Source: Gracilaria gracilis (lineage: Eukaryota; Rhodophyta; Florideophyceae; Gracilariales; Gracilariaceae). From it: DNA of 64,000 bases. The DNA is taken from positions 248,001-312,000 of the forward strand of contig JARGSG010000028.1 in NCBI GenBank assembly GCA_030374805.1, read 5' to 3'. The translations under genes were made by a program, and so were the position numbers. Shown in pieces: positions 41,303 through 51,098 of this stretch (the stretch's first letter is position 1; each line of letters starts with the position of its first letter). The notes beneath the pieces were generated by a model, which saw only the letters and a list, made by a program, of their open reading frames with translations, had not been told where the DNA came from and searched no databases.

Positions 41303-43041
41303 TCATTTACTACCGCTGGAAAATATAGATCTAGGGGAAGTGAGTTGGTCGAAGTCAATTGAAGTAATCCTAGAAAGCAACCCTCCACTTCTTTGCTTCA
41401 CCAGGAGCTCAGAATGTTCGTCGATACGGGATTTGTCTTTATGCACATATTCGAAACCAATCATGATTCCTCTCGGGTCCCGTTGATGAGGCGGGGGAAT
41501 ATGTGACGAGTTCTCGTCAATTTGTCCACTCAGATAGTCTCCAACACTCACTCCCTCAAGCTTGCTGAGGTCGAAATTTTCCAAGACGTCTGATACTCTG
41601 CCACCCATACGTATATCTGAAACACATGGTGAAGATCTTTTGTTAAATACTGCGTCCCAGTCCATGTTTAGGAAGAACGGATGTCGTTTAGCTTTCCCAA
41701 TTGTCAGTCTTTTCCTGGGATCTTTTTGCAACAGACCTCTGAGCAGTTCCCGCGCCTCTGTTGAAACCCACATCGGAAGATACAGTTTCTCGTTTCTTAT
41801 GCGTTGAAACACGTCTCGCGTCCGATGTGCATCAAAGGGAAACGTACCGACTATTATTCTGTACAGCATTACCCCAAAACTCCACATATCTGCTTCAAAC
41901 GAATATGGTTGCCGGCTAACATTTCCGGAGAAAGGTAGTTTCTCGTTCCGCATATGCTTGTGGTCCTATGTGGCCATGTTCCACTTTCATATTCAAACAA
42001 CTGCTTAGCTAATCCGAAGTCTCCAATTTTCACATGACCTGTCTCGTCTATGAATATGTTCTCAGGCTTCATGTCGCGATACACTATGCCTCTCGAGTGT
42101 AGATGTTCCAGGCCAAGAATTATTTCACAAGCTATGCGTCTCGCTTGGGACTCAGTCAGTCTCGGGTATCGCTTCAGACGACCAGAATGTGCTGCCTGAA
42201 CGTAGTCTCTGCCATCAAATGGTATGCTCTTGATACCCTTTTGCTTTATGTACGATGCTAAGTCCCCTCCTGGGCAGAATGGTGAGGCGATGAACAAACT
42301 GGCGTCGGATTGGAAGGCAAACTCAACGTGAAGGAGAAAAGGGTGATTTCCAGACTTCTCCATGATAAGTCTCTCTGAAGATACGTGCCGAAAGGCCTTC
42401 GCAGTTTTGAAAGTATGAATCTTGTCAATGACCTTCAGAGCATACAACTTTGCATCTTGTGATGATTGGACCATGAATACTTTCCCGCCTCCACCCCTTC
42501 CAATAATGGATTCGATCCTCAGGTTGGATAGGTTCGGTATTGGATATCTTATAACCTCCGTCAATCCATGTCGCCATGCTTTTAAATCTTCTTCATTGCG
42601 TTTTACGCGAATATGCATAATCTCGTTATCGACCGCTTTGTCATGTCCCAAGCAGACTCGGGAACTCCCATCGTCCCTCTGTTCTATACAAATATGGTAC
42701 TGATGAAGCGGAAATACGGACACCACGTCGTCAATAGTGGAAAGCTCCTGTTGTTCTTCAATCTCTGCTCGAAATATAACGATTGTCGACCCTCGTAGTT
42801 CTGCGTAGTATCGCTTTGCTCGTTGGAACCTCGCAGTTTTGAAGTACGCTTCTCCGGAAGCTATCAGGGCTTGTCCCATAAATAACTTCATGTGTTCATC
42901 TGAGTTAGCCAGCCCTTTCTTGTTTGGGAGAGAGGCGAAGTGCGCAGCCAAGGACTGAGGTTTATATCGTCGGGATATCATCTTCTCAATTCCTGTCTGT
43001 TTATTCTCATATCGACTTCTCAGAAGGGCCCATTCCGGCAT
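41303..43041 (-). pseudogene. PH-domain AGC protein kinase broken by a single-base frameshift
   Basis: From the ATG at 43041 a PH-like domain ([20 protein letters not shown] to [10 protein letters not shown]) leads into an AGC kinase. It has a glycine loop [24 protein letters not shown], the catalytic loop [17 protein letters not shown] as IGDFGLAKQ, and activation segment [18 protein letters not shown]. At about 41907-41910 the frame is lost: one C is missing where the intact neighbour reads GGA-AAC-CCG-TAT. The next frame continues perfectly with [18 protein letters not shown], the KDPRKRLTIGKAKRHPFF lobe and the AGC tail IMIGFEYVHKD, to a normal stop at 41303. No intron can explain a one-base loss. 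It is either a recent pseudogene, a sequence error or a frameshift allele. It is a tandem duplicate of the kinase at 44737-46428. Confidence 0.85.
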
Positions 43042-44736
43042 CTCCGGCGTTCAACAATGAACCCTCCTTCCTTCTCAAATGTGACCCTTGGGATGAACTC
43101 AGTAGCTTTGAAGGCTTGGTACTGGTATGGCTATAATTTTCTCGTTTCTTCAGACAACACAAAACGCTACTTTTCGACCAGTTCTGGACACACAGTTCAC
43201 TTTGTTCGCCTCGCACGCGGAGATAGTAACTTCTTGGGAATATCAATTCAGAACAGTCGACTGAAACGTCGGCACATACAAGCCACAGATGAGGTCGTTT
43301 CTTCCGAGCAATGAAACATTGCTCATCATGTTTCCATTCTTAGAATGAGGGTTAATTAAATTCCGGCACGACATAGTGTGCAGAAAAGAAGAACGGCGGA
43401 GCAGGGCAGAAACCAGTCACAACCGCTCAGGACCTGAACTAGCTGTTATTTGTGATGAATCATGAAGATAATGCCCTGCCCATCTGCTGAGCACAAGAAA
43501 ACTCAGAGAGGTCTCGAATAGGGTGCGAGAAGCCTGCGTTTTTGAAACGTTCTCGGTATCACTTCAACAAATGGTTGCCATTACGTGGCATTTTCTACCA
43601 TTCATAACTTCTCCCCATAGGAGCCCATTTTCCCTTCCATGCGACTGTTTTTCGAAATAAGCAAGATAACATGATACGGAAAAGCATGGTGGAGCATCTA
43701 CTCGAAACGACCGCTTGTAAGTGAAATCAACAGATGCTTTCATGTTCTTCTTTATTAACGTCAGCCGTCCCTGATTCCGAGACGACAGGAGTTCTACCAG
43801 AAGATCGTTCTCTCTCTTAAGGAAGGCCAAAAACAGTACTTCCAAAAAACCGTAGATGTTTCCGTTAAGCCTAAATGGACTACAAGGAGCTGAACAGAGG
43901 AATAAGAACTGCCTTGTGCAAATTCGTGCAATCAATGGCCTTCAAGAAGGAAGGTTTTGGAGCTCTGTGGCCTTCTTATGGAAAGAGATTTTTTATCCAG
44001 AGTTCTCCTTAATTCAGCTCTAGTAATGGAATCACGAAGACCCTAGCGGCATATCAATGACCGTCCAGAATGTTAATGAACCGTTTGGGCTAATGTACAG
44101 GATTTTTATGACACTGAGTTCGTTTATTTTCTTTTTCATTATCTTCGACTGCAATGTTCTACTTGGTACGTTGAAGGAAAACTATTTTGAAAGAAGGTTA
44201 TCTTTCTTCAGTGAGGCCAAGAACTTCTTTAGCAGTTGTCTAATCACTTCTCCATGCGAATAATTTCGTCATTCTGGCTGACATGGTAGCTAAGATTTGA
44301 AGTTTACACGCTGGAAGAGATATCTTCCTGGAAACGCAAAAGTTCGAGGCGTATTCTCCAGAACTATGCTCCAATAAACATGAAACTCGGACTTACTCGC
44401 TCCTGTCCTTACTATGTCCTTACTATGCAAAGCGTGAAGCACATATCTGGCACAGGAATTTGGGGTTCGAGAGCAAAACCTTTGCACATCCAGGATTGAA
44501 CTCTTTTTCTCTTTCTTTCGTCTTCACTTACCCGAATATACGAAAACATCAGAATGAAGCGTTGTAATCAAAATTCTTGCGTATTTTTATGACGATGTTA
44601 CCTCGTTGAAGTTAGTGTTAGTGGTTTATCTACCGTTGGTACTTCATGTCCAATAAAACTTCTTATTACAAAAGGTCAACAAAAGTCTCGTAAGACAAAC
44701 ACTCATCAATCGAGCCGCAGTTATTCATGAAGAAGA
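43042..44736. other. interval between the two kinase copies
   Basis: About 1.7 kb. A 123-codon minus-strand frame (43564-43935) has no known motif and was not called. I see no transposon ends and no second relic of the kinase. The left part is the 5' flank of the broken copy and the right part the 3' flank of the intact copy. Confidence 0.35.
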
Positions 44737-46428
44737 TTAGCTCCATTTTCGATTGAAGCCTTGGAAAAGGGGGGTCGGATCCACATCAATGGATGCTATT
44801 TTTGAGAACAAACTTCCTGATTTGGCAGATAGAGAAAGCGGAGAAGCAACACTTTCGAAAGGAGTATTCACGTACTCAAAGCCAATCAAAACGTTCTCCA
44901 GAGCCACAAATTGAGCAATATTCTGTGCAATCATCTTGTCGGCTTCGGGTGTGAATTCTCCCACAGTTTCATCTTCAACATGGCGAAGATCGAAGTTGTG
45001 TAAAGCGTCCAAAGGGGTCGCACCAGTATGTATGTCGGGAATGCAGGCTTCGTAGCGGAGATTCAGAACATCATTCCATTTTATATCACGAAAGAACGGG
45101 TGCTTCTTGACGGTGTTAACCGAGAGTCTTTCGCTCGGATCTTTGTGTAGCAGACCAGCCAAAAGATCTTGAGCGTCGGGCGAAAGATAAGGGGGGATGA
45201 AAACTTTGTCGTACTTGATTCTTTCGAAAAGATCCTTTGCTCTTTGTGCTTTGTAAGGGTACTCCCCGGACATAATCCTGTACAACATAACTCCGAGACA
45301 CCACAAGTCTACTTCAAAGGAATACGGGTTTCCCATCAGCATTTCTGGAGCCACGTAAGTGCGAGTTCCACAAATGGTGGTTGTTCTCAGGCATCCATCA
45401 CGGGATGATTTATTATCAAGGTACTTCGCCAAACCCAAATCCCCGATTCGAATGTGTCCCGATCCATCGATAAAAACGTTCTCTAGTTTGAGATCTCTAT
45501 ACACAACATCAAACATGTGAAGGTGCTCGAGTCCTAAGATCACTTCAGCGGCGATCAAACGGGCTTGCCATTCTGGAAGATGGGATGGAGACACATGGTA
45601 AGTCTTAGAATCAACAACGAGTCTAGATGGCTGACCTGGTTGGTCAAACTTGGCTCGCATATATGATGCCAAATCGCCTCCAGCGCAAAATGGAGTTGCC
45701 ATGTACAAGCATGTGTTCGTTTGAAAGGCAAAACAAAGCGGTATCACGAAAGGATGCGGTGCTACTGTTGACATGATCTGACGCTCAGCAGCAACATGGA
45801 TAAAAGAGGAAACTGATCTCATTATCACTGACTTTTGCATCACTTTGAGAGCATAGTATTTCTCGTCATGCGAAGATTGAACCATGAGCACTTTTGAACT
45901 GAATCCAGACCCGATAATTGCCTGAACACTGAGGTCTGGAATAGATGGTAGCGGGTGCGACTGAAGTATGGCGAGGGCCTGTGTCCAGATCTTCGCCTCG
46001 TCTTCGTTAAGTACCTTAATGTACAATAAAGACTTTTGTACAGAAGTGGGCTGTCTAGGCGTGATGTATATTCGCGCACAATTGTCAACTTTCTGTACCA
46101 GATCAAAGCTGTACTTGTGAACAGAAAGCACAGCTATAACGTCGTCCAAACTAGAGTCCCTGGCATTTGCACGCGCTACATTTCGAAAGGCAACAATTGT
46201 GCTACTCCTCAGTTCCGCGTGGTAGAGTCTTGAGCGTTGTAGTACAGAAGCCTTGTGGAACAATTGGCCTTCAGCACGCAGCGGTAGCTTCTTGAAAAGG
46301 CAAAGATGGTCAAGGTGCGGGTTCACCCTGAACGTCTTGGTGTTAGCGCTCGGTGCGGGTGCATTCGGTTCAAATGGTAGCGGCGCACTGCGTTGCAAAG
46401 AGTTTGGAAGAAAACTGCGTCCTCGCAT
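44737..46428 (-). CDS. PH-domain AGC protein kinase, intact paralogue
   Basis: 563 aa from the ATG at 46428 (MRGRSFLPNSLQRS). Order: a PH-like domain (about 60-165, QLFHKASVLQRSRLYHAELR to WTQALAILQ), then the kinase with glycine loop IIGSGFSSKVLMVQSS, VAIK-type Lys in YYALKVMQK, catalytic loop VVYRDLKLENVFID, activation segment TTICGTRTYVAPEMLMGN, and an AGC C-terminal tail. Two departures are visible. The metal-binding triad is DLG (IGDLGLAK) instead of DFG, and the hydrophobic motif reads LIGFEYVN, with Glu where most AGC kinases carry a phosphorylated Ser/Thr. The PH plus AGC layout is Akt-like, while the FEY motif is atypical-PKC-like. Substrates are unknown. Confidence 0.9.
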   Translation of the reverse strand: MRGRSFLPNSLQRSAPLPFEPNAPAPSANTKTFRVNPHLDHLCLFKKLPLRAEGQLFHKASVLQRSRLYHAELRSSTIVAFRNVARANARDSSLDDVIAVLSVHKYSFDLVQKVDNCARIYITPRQPTSVQKSLLYIKVLNEDEAKIWTQALAILQSHPLPSIPDLSVQAIIGSGFSSKVLMVQSSHDEKYYALKVMQKSVIMRSVSSFIHVAAERQIMSTVAPHPFVIPLCFAFQTNTCLYMATPFCAGGDLASYMRAKFDQPGQPSRLVVDSKTYHVSPSHLPEWQARLIAAEVILGLEHLHMFDVVYRDLKLENVFIDGSGHIRIGDLGLAKYLDNKSSRDGCLRTTTICGTRTYVAPEMLMGNPYSFEVDLWCLGVMLYRIMSGEYPYKAQRAKDLFERIKYDKVFIPPYLSPDAQDLLAGLLHKDPSERLSVNTVKKHPFFRDIKWNDVLNLRYEACIPDIHTGATPLDALHNFDLRHVEDETVGEFTPEADKMIAQNIAQFVALENVLIGFEYVNTPFESVASPLSLSAKSGSLFSKIASIDVDPTPLFQGFNRKWS

Positions 46429-47216
46429 TGCACATGTACTTGAAAAACCGTAGCACAAACGCGGTTCTCAGGGTTAAGGATTTAGCCTTACGAGCACGAG
46501 ATGATATGACCAAGAAGAAGTCGTGCAAAGAACGAAGCTCTGCAAGAGCGGAAGATGAGGGAAATTTCTGGCGTCAGCCCGGGCATATCTACTTCATGTA
46601 GATAGTCGCAGTGATGGAGGGTATCATTGTGGTGTGCGGTAGCGTGTGACAGCGAATTGATGGACGAGCAACCTGGACAGGAAACATCAATTCCGCTTCG
46701 GGACGCTCGACACGGAGAGTCTCGGTGTTTGCTGTGTCAACGTGGGCGCTTATCATCATGGTCTGCCCAGAACGAGCGGATGAAGTGACAGCTGGAGGAT
46801 GGAGGGAGATGCATAATGGATATGAAGTGGATGCGAAGACGCAGCCAGCGCAGCGCGACGTCAGTGTTGCCCGAAGAGGAGTTGCTGAGCCCTGGAACGT
46901 GGAACTACCGGCAGTTGTTGATATAGGCCTCCTTTACCCCTTCCATTCGAAGAGACCCTTTTTTTAAGTTCAAAATCCGCAGAATAAGCGCCCCCGTTGG
47001 GGGCGTTGGTTACGTTACTGTCGGTATCTACCTTCGTATTTCAATACCTGTAGAATCTATGTACAGTGAGATATATTTCTTGTGAACTCGGTCCTGTACA
47101 TTGATCCCGCCGCCAAGTTGTTCCTCTTTTCAGCAGTTCTCGAATATACATGCATTTGTAGTAGTACAACCTTCCCTTTCTCTCGTATATAAATCTGGGA
47201 TCAATCGCAAACCAAG
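46429..47216. promoter_or_regulatory. divergent intergenic region between kinase and nucleoporin genes
   Basis: About 790 bp. A 7-bp GC hairpin CGCCCCC-GTT-GGGGGCG (46989-47005) lies roughly 210 bp before the nucleoporin start. A TATATAAA-like stretch occurs at about 47188-47195, 20-30 bp before the ATG. An 80-codon frame at 46725-46967 was not convincing. Confidence 0.4.
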
Positions 47217-49358
47217 ATGTCATTCTCATCCAGCGGCGGCGGATTTTCCTTCGGCTCCGGTGCGTCCACTAATGGGTTTGGTTTCGCGCAATCGAACGCG
47301 TTCGGGTCTTCCACGAGCGCATCGTCTGGAGGATTATTCGGAGCACCAGCATCTTCTTCGTCTCTTTTTGGATCCTCTGCGGCACCGCCTACGTTCGGAA
47401 CCCCCAGTTCCTCTTCATTATTCGGTTCTGGAACCGTGTCGTCCGCGTTTGGAACTCCTGCCGGAGCAGGTCAGCCTGCATCCACATCCACTTCTTTGTT
47501 CGGCACAGCTACACCTTTTGCTGGTTCCGCGAGTAGTGGGCATGCCTTTGCATCAGCTGGTTCCTTGTTTGGGACACCTTCCGCTTCAGCACAACCCTCA
47601 TCTGCATCTCTGTTTGGTGGGAGTTCATCAAGTTCAGCATTTGGTCAGCCGTCTGGATCTCTATTTGGGGCATCTGCAGCACCTTCACAGTCACTTTTCA
47701 CCACCCCTTCTTCATCAGCGTTTGGGTCTTCGTCAGGGTCGCTTTTTGTACCTTCTTCTACACCAGCTTCCGCGTCGAACTCAGCCCCTGCCCCTGGCTC
47801 CGGCTTTGCTTCGGGATTCGGCGCGAGTTCTGCTGCGTCCTCCTCTTTTCAAGCCTCAGGTTCAAATTTCTTCTCTACCCCAAGCGCTGAAGCCACAGCT
47901 GCACAGAGTGCCGCAAATGCAACATCTCTATTTACTACACCTTCACAACCTACTGCACAACCAGATTCATCAAGCGGGTTCGGCTTTTCAGCATCAGCTT
48001 CGTCCTCTGCTGCACAGGCTTCTGGGTTTAGTTTTTCGGTTTCCGACGATGAGCCAAAGCCCTCTACATCTCAAGCAGCAGCCCCACCAATGACGTCGGC
48101 TTCCAGTGCGGCTGAAGGGTTTTCTTTTAACCTTTCAAGCACTCTTTCGGCTTCTGCAGGACAGGCCTCAACTGGTTTTGGCTTCGGGACTCCTTCGGCA
48201 GCCCCCTCTGCATCGTTGTTTTCCAGTTCAGCTTCTTCAGCGCCGGGACCTGCACCTTCGTCTGCAGGGACGAAGTCCGCTTCATCCGCGGCTGGCGCCA
48301 GCGCGCCCTCTTCAGATTTCAGCTTCCGTACAGCTCCATCTGGTGCTGCTTCGGCCACAGCTTCTGGAACTGCTACATCTGCACAGACTAGTGGCGGCTT
48401 TTCTCTGGGAGGAAGCGCCCCATCGTCTTCTCCACTTGGGGCGAGCACCCCTCTCCCATCTTCAACTGGTGCCTCCGAAAAGCCAAGCGCAGCCCCACCA
48501 TTATTCTCATCAACTTCAGCGGGCACTTCTGCTCCCAGTCTGCCAGCTTCCGGGTTACCAGGAACAGGAGCATCATCTCAGGCTCATGCTTCCTCATCTT
48601 CAGCGGCTCTATTCTCCTCTTCTGCCAAACCTTCTGGAACGGGTCTTGGACAACCCTCACAGGTTCAAACTGCTGGAGGAAAAGGTGAACCCCTGAGTGT
48701 CCCTTCTGATATCAAGGAACTCAGCTTGGACGAAGTTGTCAACAAATGGACAGAAGAAGTTGCTGATCTTGCTGAGCAGTTTCAGCGTGGGGCTGCATTG
48801 GTGTCGAAATGGGACAGAACAATCGTAGCTAACGAAGACAAAATTGTATCGCTTCACAAAGATGCCCAATCGTTACAAATCGCGCATAAAGAGTTGTCTA
48901 ACAACCTTGACGTGATTCTTTCGCAGCAAACAGAGTTGCATTCTTTACTAGATGCTCTTGAATCAGATGTGGAACGCAAAATCGGAAGCACAAATTTGAA
49001 GACAGAGTCAAGATCTCCCTATTCTACTTCATCGAAGCTCTATGGAGATGTCGAGCGAGAATCCATGCATCGTCTTTCGCTTGAAATAATGGAAGAACTG
49101 GATGCCATGGCTTTAACACTGAGAGATTTGGTACTGGAGCTGAACAAGGGTCGCAGTTCAGCCCGTGGAGATGGAGTTGCTGGTGACACTGTTTCTCAAA
49201 TTGTGTCGGTCCTTAATGCCCACCTAGACTCATTGCAGTACTTGGATGAGAGTTCTAGTTCTTTACAAAAGCGTCTAGCGGACGTGTCTCGAGCTTGTGA
49301 AGTTATTTCTCGAGATTCAGATCGAATGTACATAAGACGACCGGGAACAATGCACTAG
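47217..49358 (+). CDS. FG nucleoporin, Nsp1/Nup62 type
   Basis: 713 aa with an ATG start. Residues 1 to about 480 are a low-complexity Ser/Ala/Gly/Pro region studded with FG dipeptides (FGSG, NGFGF, SLFG, AFGTP, GFGFS) that forms the permeability barrier. Residues about 490-705 are the Nsp1_C coiled-coil region (LSLDEVVNKWTEEVADLAEQ, FQRGAALVSKWDRTIVANED, ESDVERKIG, LYGDVERESMHRLSLEIME). This is the segment that joins Nup54 and Nup58 in the central channel trimer. Codon bias in the FG half keeps long frames open in the other two phases, and these are shadows. Intron-free and intact. Confidence 0.93.
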   Translation: MSFSSSGGGFSFGSGASTNGFGFAQSNAFGSSTSASSGGLFGAPASSSSLFGSSAAPPTFGTPSSSSLFGSGTVSSAFGTPAGAGQPASTSTSLFGTATPFAGSASSGHAFASAGSLFGTPSASAQPSSASLFGGSSSSSAFGQPSGSLFGASAAPSQSLFTTPSSSAFGSSSGSLFVPSSTPASASNSAPAPGSGFASGFGASSAASSSFQASGSNFFSTPSAEATAAQSAANATSLFTTPSQPTAQPDSSSGFGFSASASSSAAQASGFSFSVSDDEPKPSTSQAAAPPMTSASSAAEGFSFNLSSTLSASAGQASTGFGFGTPSAAPSASLFSSSASSAPGPAPSSAGTKSASSAAGASAPSSDFSFRTAPSGAASATASGTATSAQTSGGFSLGGSAPSSSPLGASTPLPSSTGASEKPSAAPPLFSSTSAGTSAPSLPASGLPGTGASSQAHASSSSAALFSSSAKPSGTGLGQPSQVQTAGGKGEPLSVPSDIKELSLDEVVNKWTEEVADLAEQFQRGAALVSKWDRTIVANEDKIVSLHKDAQSLQIAHKELSNNLDVILSQQTELHSLLDALESDVERKIGSTNLKTESRSPYSTSSKLYGDVERESMHRLSLEIMEELDAMALTLRDLVLELNKGRSSARGDGVAGDTVSQIVSVLNAHLDSLQYLDESSSSLQKRLADVSRACEVISRDSDRMYIRRPGTMH

Positions 49359-49421
49359 GCGTATGCCAAGCAACTGTGAAATACATATCTACCCAACTTC
49401 ATTCGTTTTGATTTCAACTCC

Positions 49422-50315
49422 TCAAGTGAGATCATCCTCGTCAGCCTTAATGTTGTTTTTGATTTTCAACAGGACTGTCGTCTTCCATTCATCCAGTTTA
49501 CTCATAGAGTCGTATTCGTATACGCTGTTGGTGAACGCCTCGACATCTCCCTCGTCTACGGCTTTGACGATAGCTTCCAAAAGTCTACCTTCTCGAGAAG
49601 TTGCAAAAGTGGGGTCCATAGTGTCATATTTCTCAAGAGCTCTTTGAGCTCCAATCACATCTGACAAGCAGAGACGGCACAAACCAGCTCTCAAGAGATG
49701 TTCTCTTGCTCCAAATTTGAGCAGATTACTGCTTAGAGCATTTTCGGCAATAGATTCGTAAAGATCTGCGGCTTCGGCAAACTTTCCTTCTAGTGCGTAT
49801 AAGCTTGCAACCTTGACTCTCATGGAATTGGCATTCGATTTTGCATCATCCATATCGTAGAAGTCTGCCGCAGCACTGTACGCATCCAGAGCACCAGCGT
49901 TGTTGCTTTCACCTTCAAAGATCTCCGCGACTTCTTTCTTTAGTCGTGCGCATTGTTGAAACCGTGCGGCATCTGAATACAAGTTAATAGCATTCTCATA
50001 CGCAGCAACCGCTTTTCTGATATCTGAATTCTTATATGCCTTTCCAGCTTCTGAATACTTCGAAGCGGCTTCGTACTCCATATCGGATATTTCTGCAAAG
50101 GATTCAGCGGCTTTCTCAAGGGCATTTCCTGCTTTTGACCATGCCTTGGCCAGCTTGAAGCAGTTGGCTGCCTTCACAAATGTCTCAGCTGCTTCTTCTT
50201 TGTTTGTGGACGACAAACCCATCAGAGACTTGAAGAAGCCCCCTCGAGTGGCCAATTTCTTTTCTGCTTCAGCCAGCAGATTTTCTCCTTCATCTTCCTT
50301 TCTTGATGCATTCAT
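49422..50315 (-). CDS. alpha-SNAP (Sec17), NSF adaptor for SNARE recycling
   Basis: 297 aa with an ATG start, the usual length of alpha-SNAP. It is a right-handed TPR-like helical solenoid. The N-terminus has EAEKKLATRGGFFKSLMG, where the exposed hydrophobic loop contacts membrane. Then come AAETFVKAANCFKLAKAWSK, EAASKYSEAGKAYK and RKAVAAYENAINLYSDAARF. The C-terminal helix ends KIKNNIKADEDDLT, close to the canonical acidic tip that stimulates NSF, although the usual final double Leu is here Leu-Thr. It is convergent with the nucleoporin gene, 63 bp apart. It works with NSF to disassemble SNARE complexes after vesicle fusion. Confidence 0.95.
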   Translation of the reverse strand: MNASRKEDEGENLLAEAEKKLATRGGFFKSLMGLSSTNKEEAAETFVKAANCFKLAKAWSKAGNALEKAAESFAEISDMEYEAASKYSEAGKAYKNSDIRKAVAAYENAINLYSDAARFQQCARLKKEVAEIFEGESNNAGALDAYSAAADFYDMDDAKSNANSMRVKVASLYALEGKFAEAADLYESIAENALSSNLLKFGAREHLLRAGLCRLCLSDVIGAQRALEKYDTMDPTFATSREGRLLEAIVKAVDEGDVEAFTNSVYEYDSMSKLDEWKTTVLLKIKNNIKADEDDLT

Positions 50316-51098
50316 GGCGACTTACTGAAAGACGGCAGTCACGTTTCCGTTGCAGGACTTTGTTATAAAACAGAGCGATAAAGAACAGTACCGATTGTAT
50401 CGGATTTGGCGAAGCGAAGAGGTCGATTGCTTGCAGTAGATCGACTAATGGTTAGAAACCCAGCCCAGAACTTATTCTTTTCGTCGATATGTGGGGCGAG
50501 ACTCGAATAGAATCCTTCGGGAACATGCGCGACGAAGACGAAACTGAGTCAGTACCGGAAAGCCGTGCGGTGACGATTGTTCCGACCTTTTTAGTTTCGA
50601 CTCTAATTGCCCAGCAATGATAACAATGTCATTAAACTCTCCTTACAGATACATAGTACTGTATTACATACGTAGCCATACTGTGATGTAATTGCAGTTT
50701 TATAGAAAAGATGTTTTATAGTGTTACAGATGCAGTACGTGTACCTTCCGTATCTGTTGGATAGAAATCTGTGCTCCGTAACTTATCTTGCTAATCTACG
50801 AAAGTAAGATATCTACTACAGTCCTTCGTATGATAAGTAAAGGTCCTGATCGTCCTACATCGTTTGAGGGATCAACCTAACTTAGTTTTGCGTGAGTGAG
50901 GTTTGAATTCTAGGGCTGTAGCAGATGACCGTCATATCCCCACAAGTCCTGCGCACAGGACCAGTGTGCTTATCTGTTCCGCACCCGTTGATATGATGAC
51001 GGCTCTTTGTCGTTTTCGTACCTTGACGGATTGGGCTACTCAAGGCTAGAGACTCACATCTTGGTTGCAAATGTGTATTGTTTGTGAAAACAACTCTT
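50316..51098. promoter_or_regulatory. divergent intergenic region between alpha-SNAP and topoisomerase III
   Basis: About 780 bp. The middle (50630-50860) is AT-rich with many TAC/GTA words. No gene or strong repeat was seen. It presumably holds promoters for both genes. Confidence 0.4.

Noticed and set aside
41869-41953. An intron joining the two halves of the broken kinase.
   Set aside because: The two frames abut with a single missing base in a conserved block, leaving no room for an intron.
26551-47038. TATCTACCTTCGTA occurs at 26551-26564 and 47025-47038.
   Set aside because: Roughly fifteen shared 14-mers are expected by chance in the window. The flanks do not extend the match.
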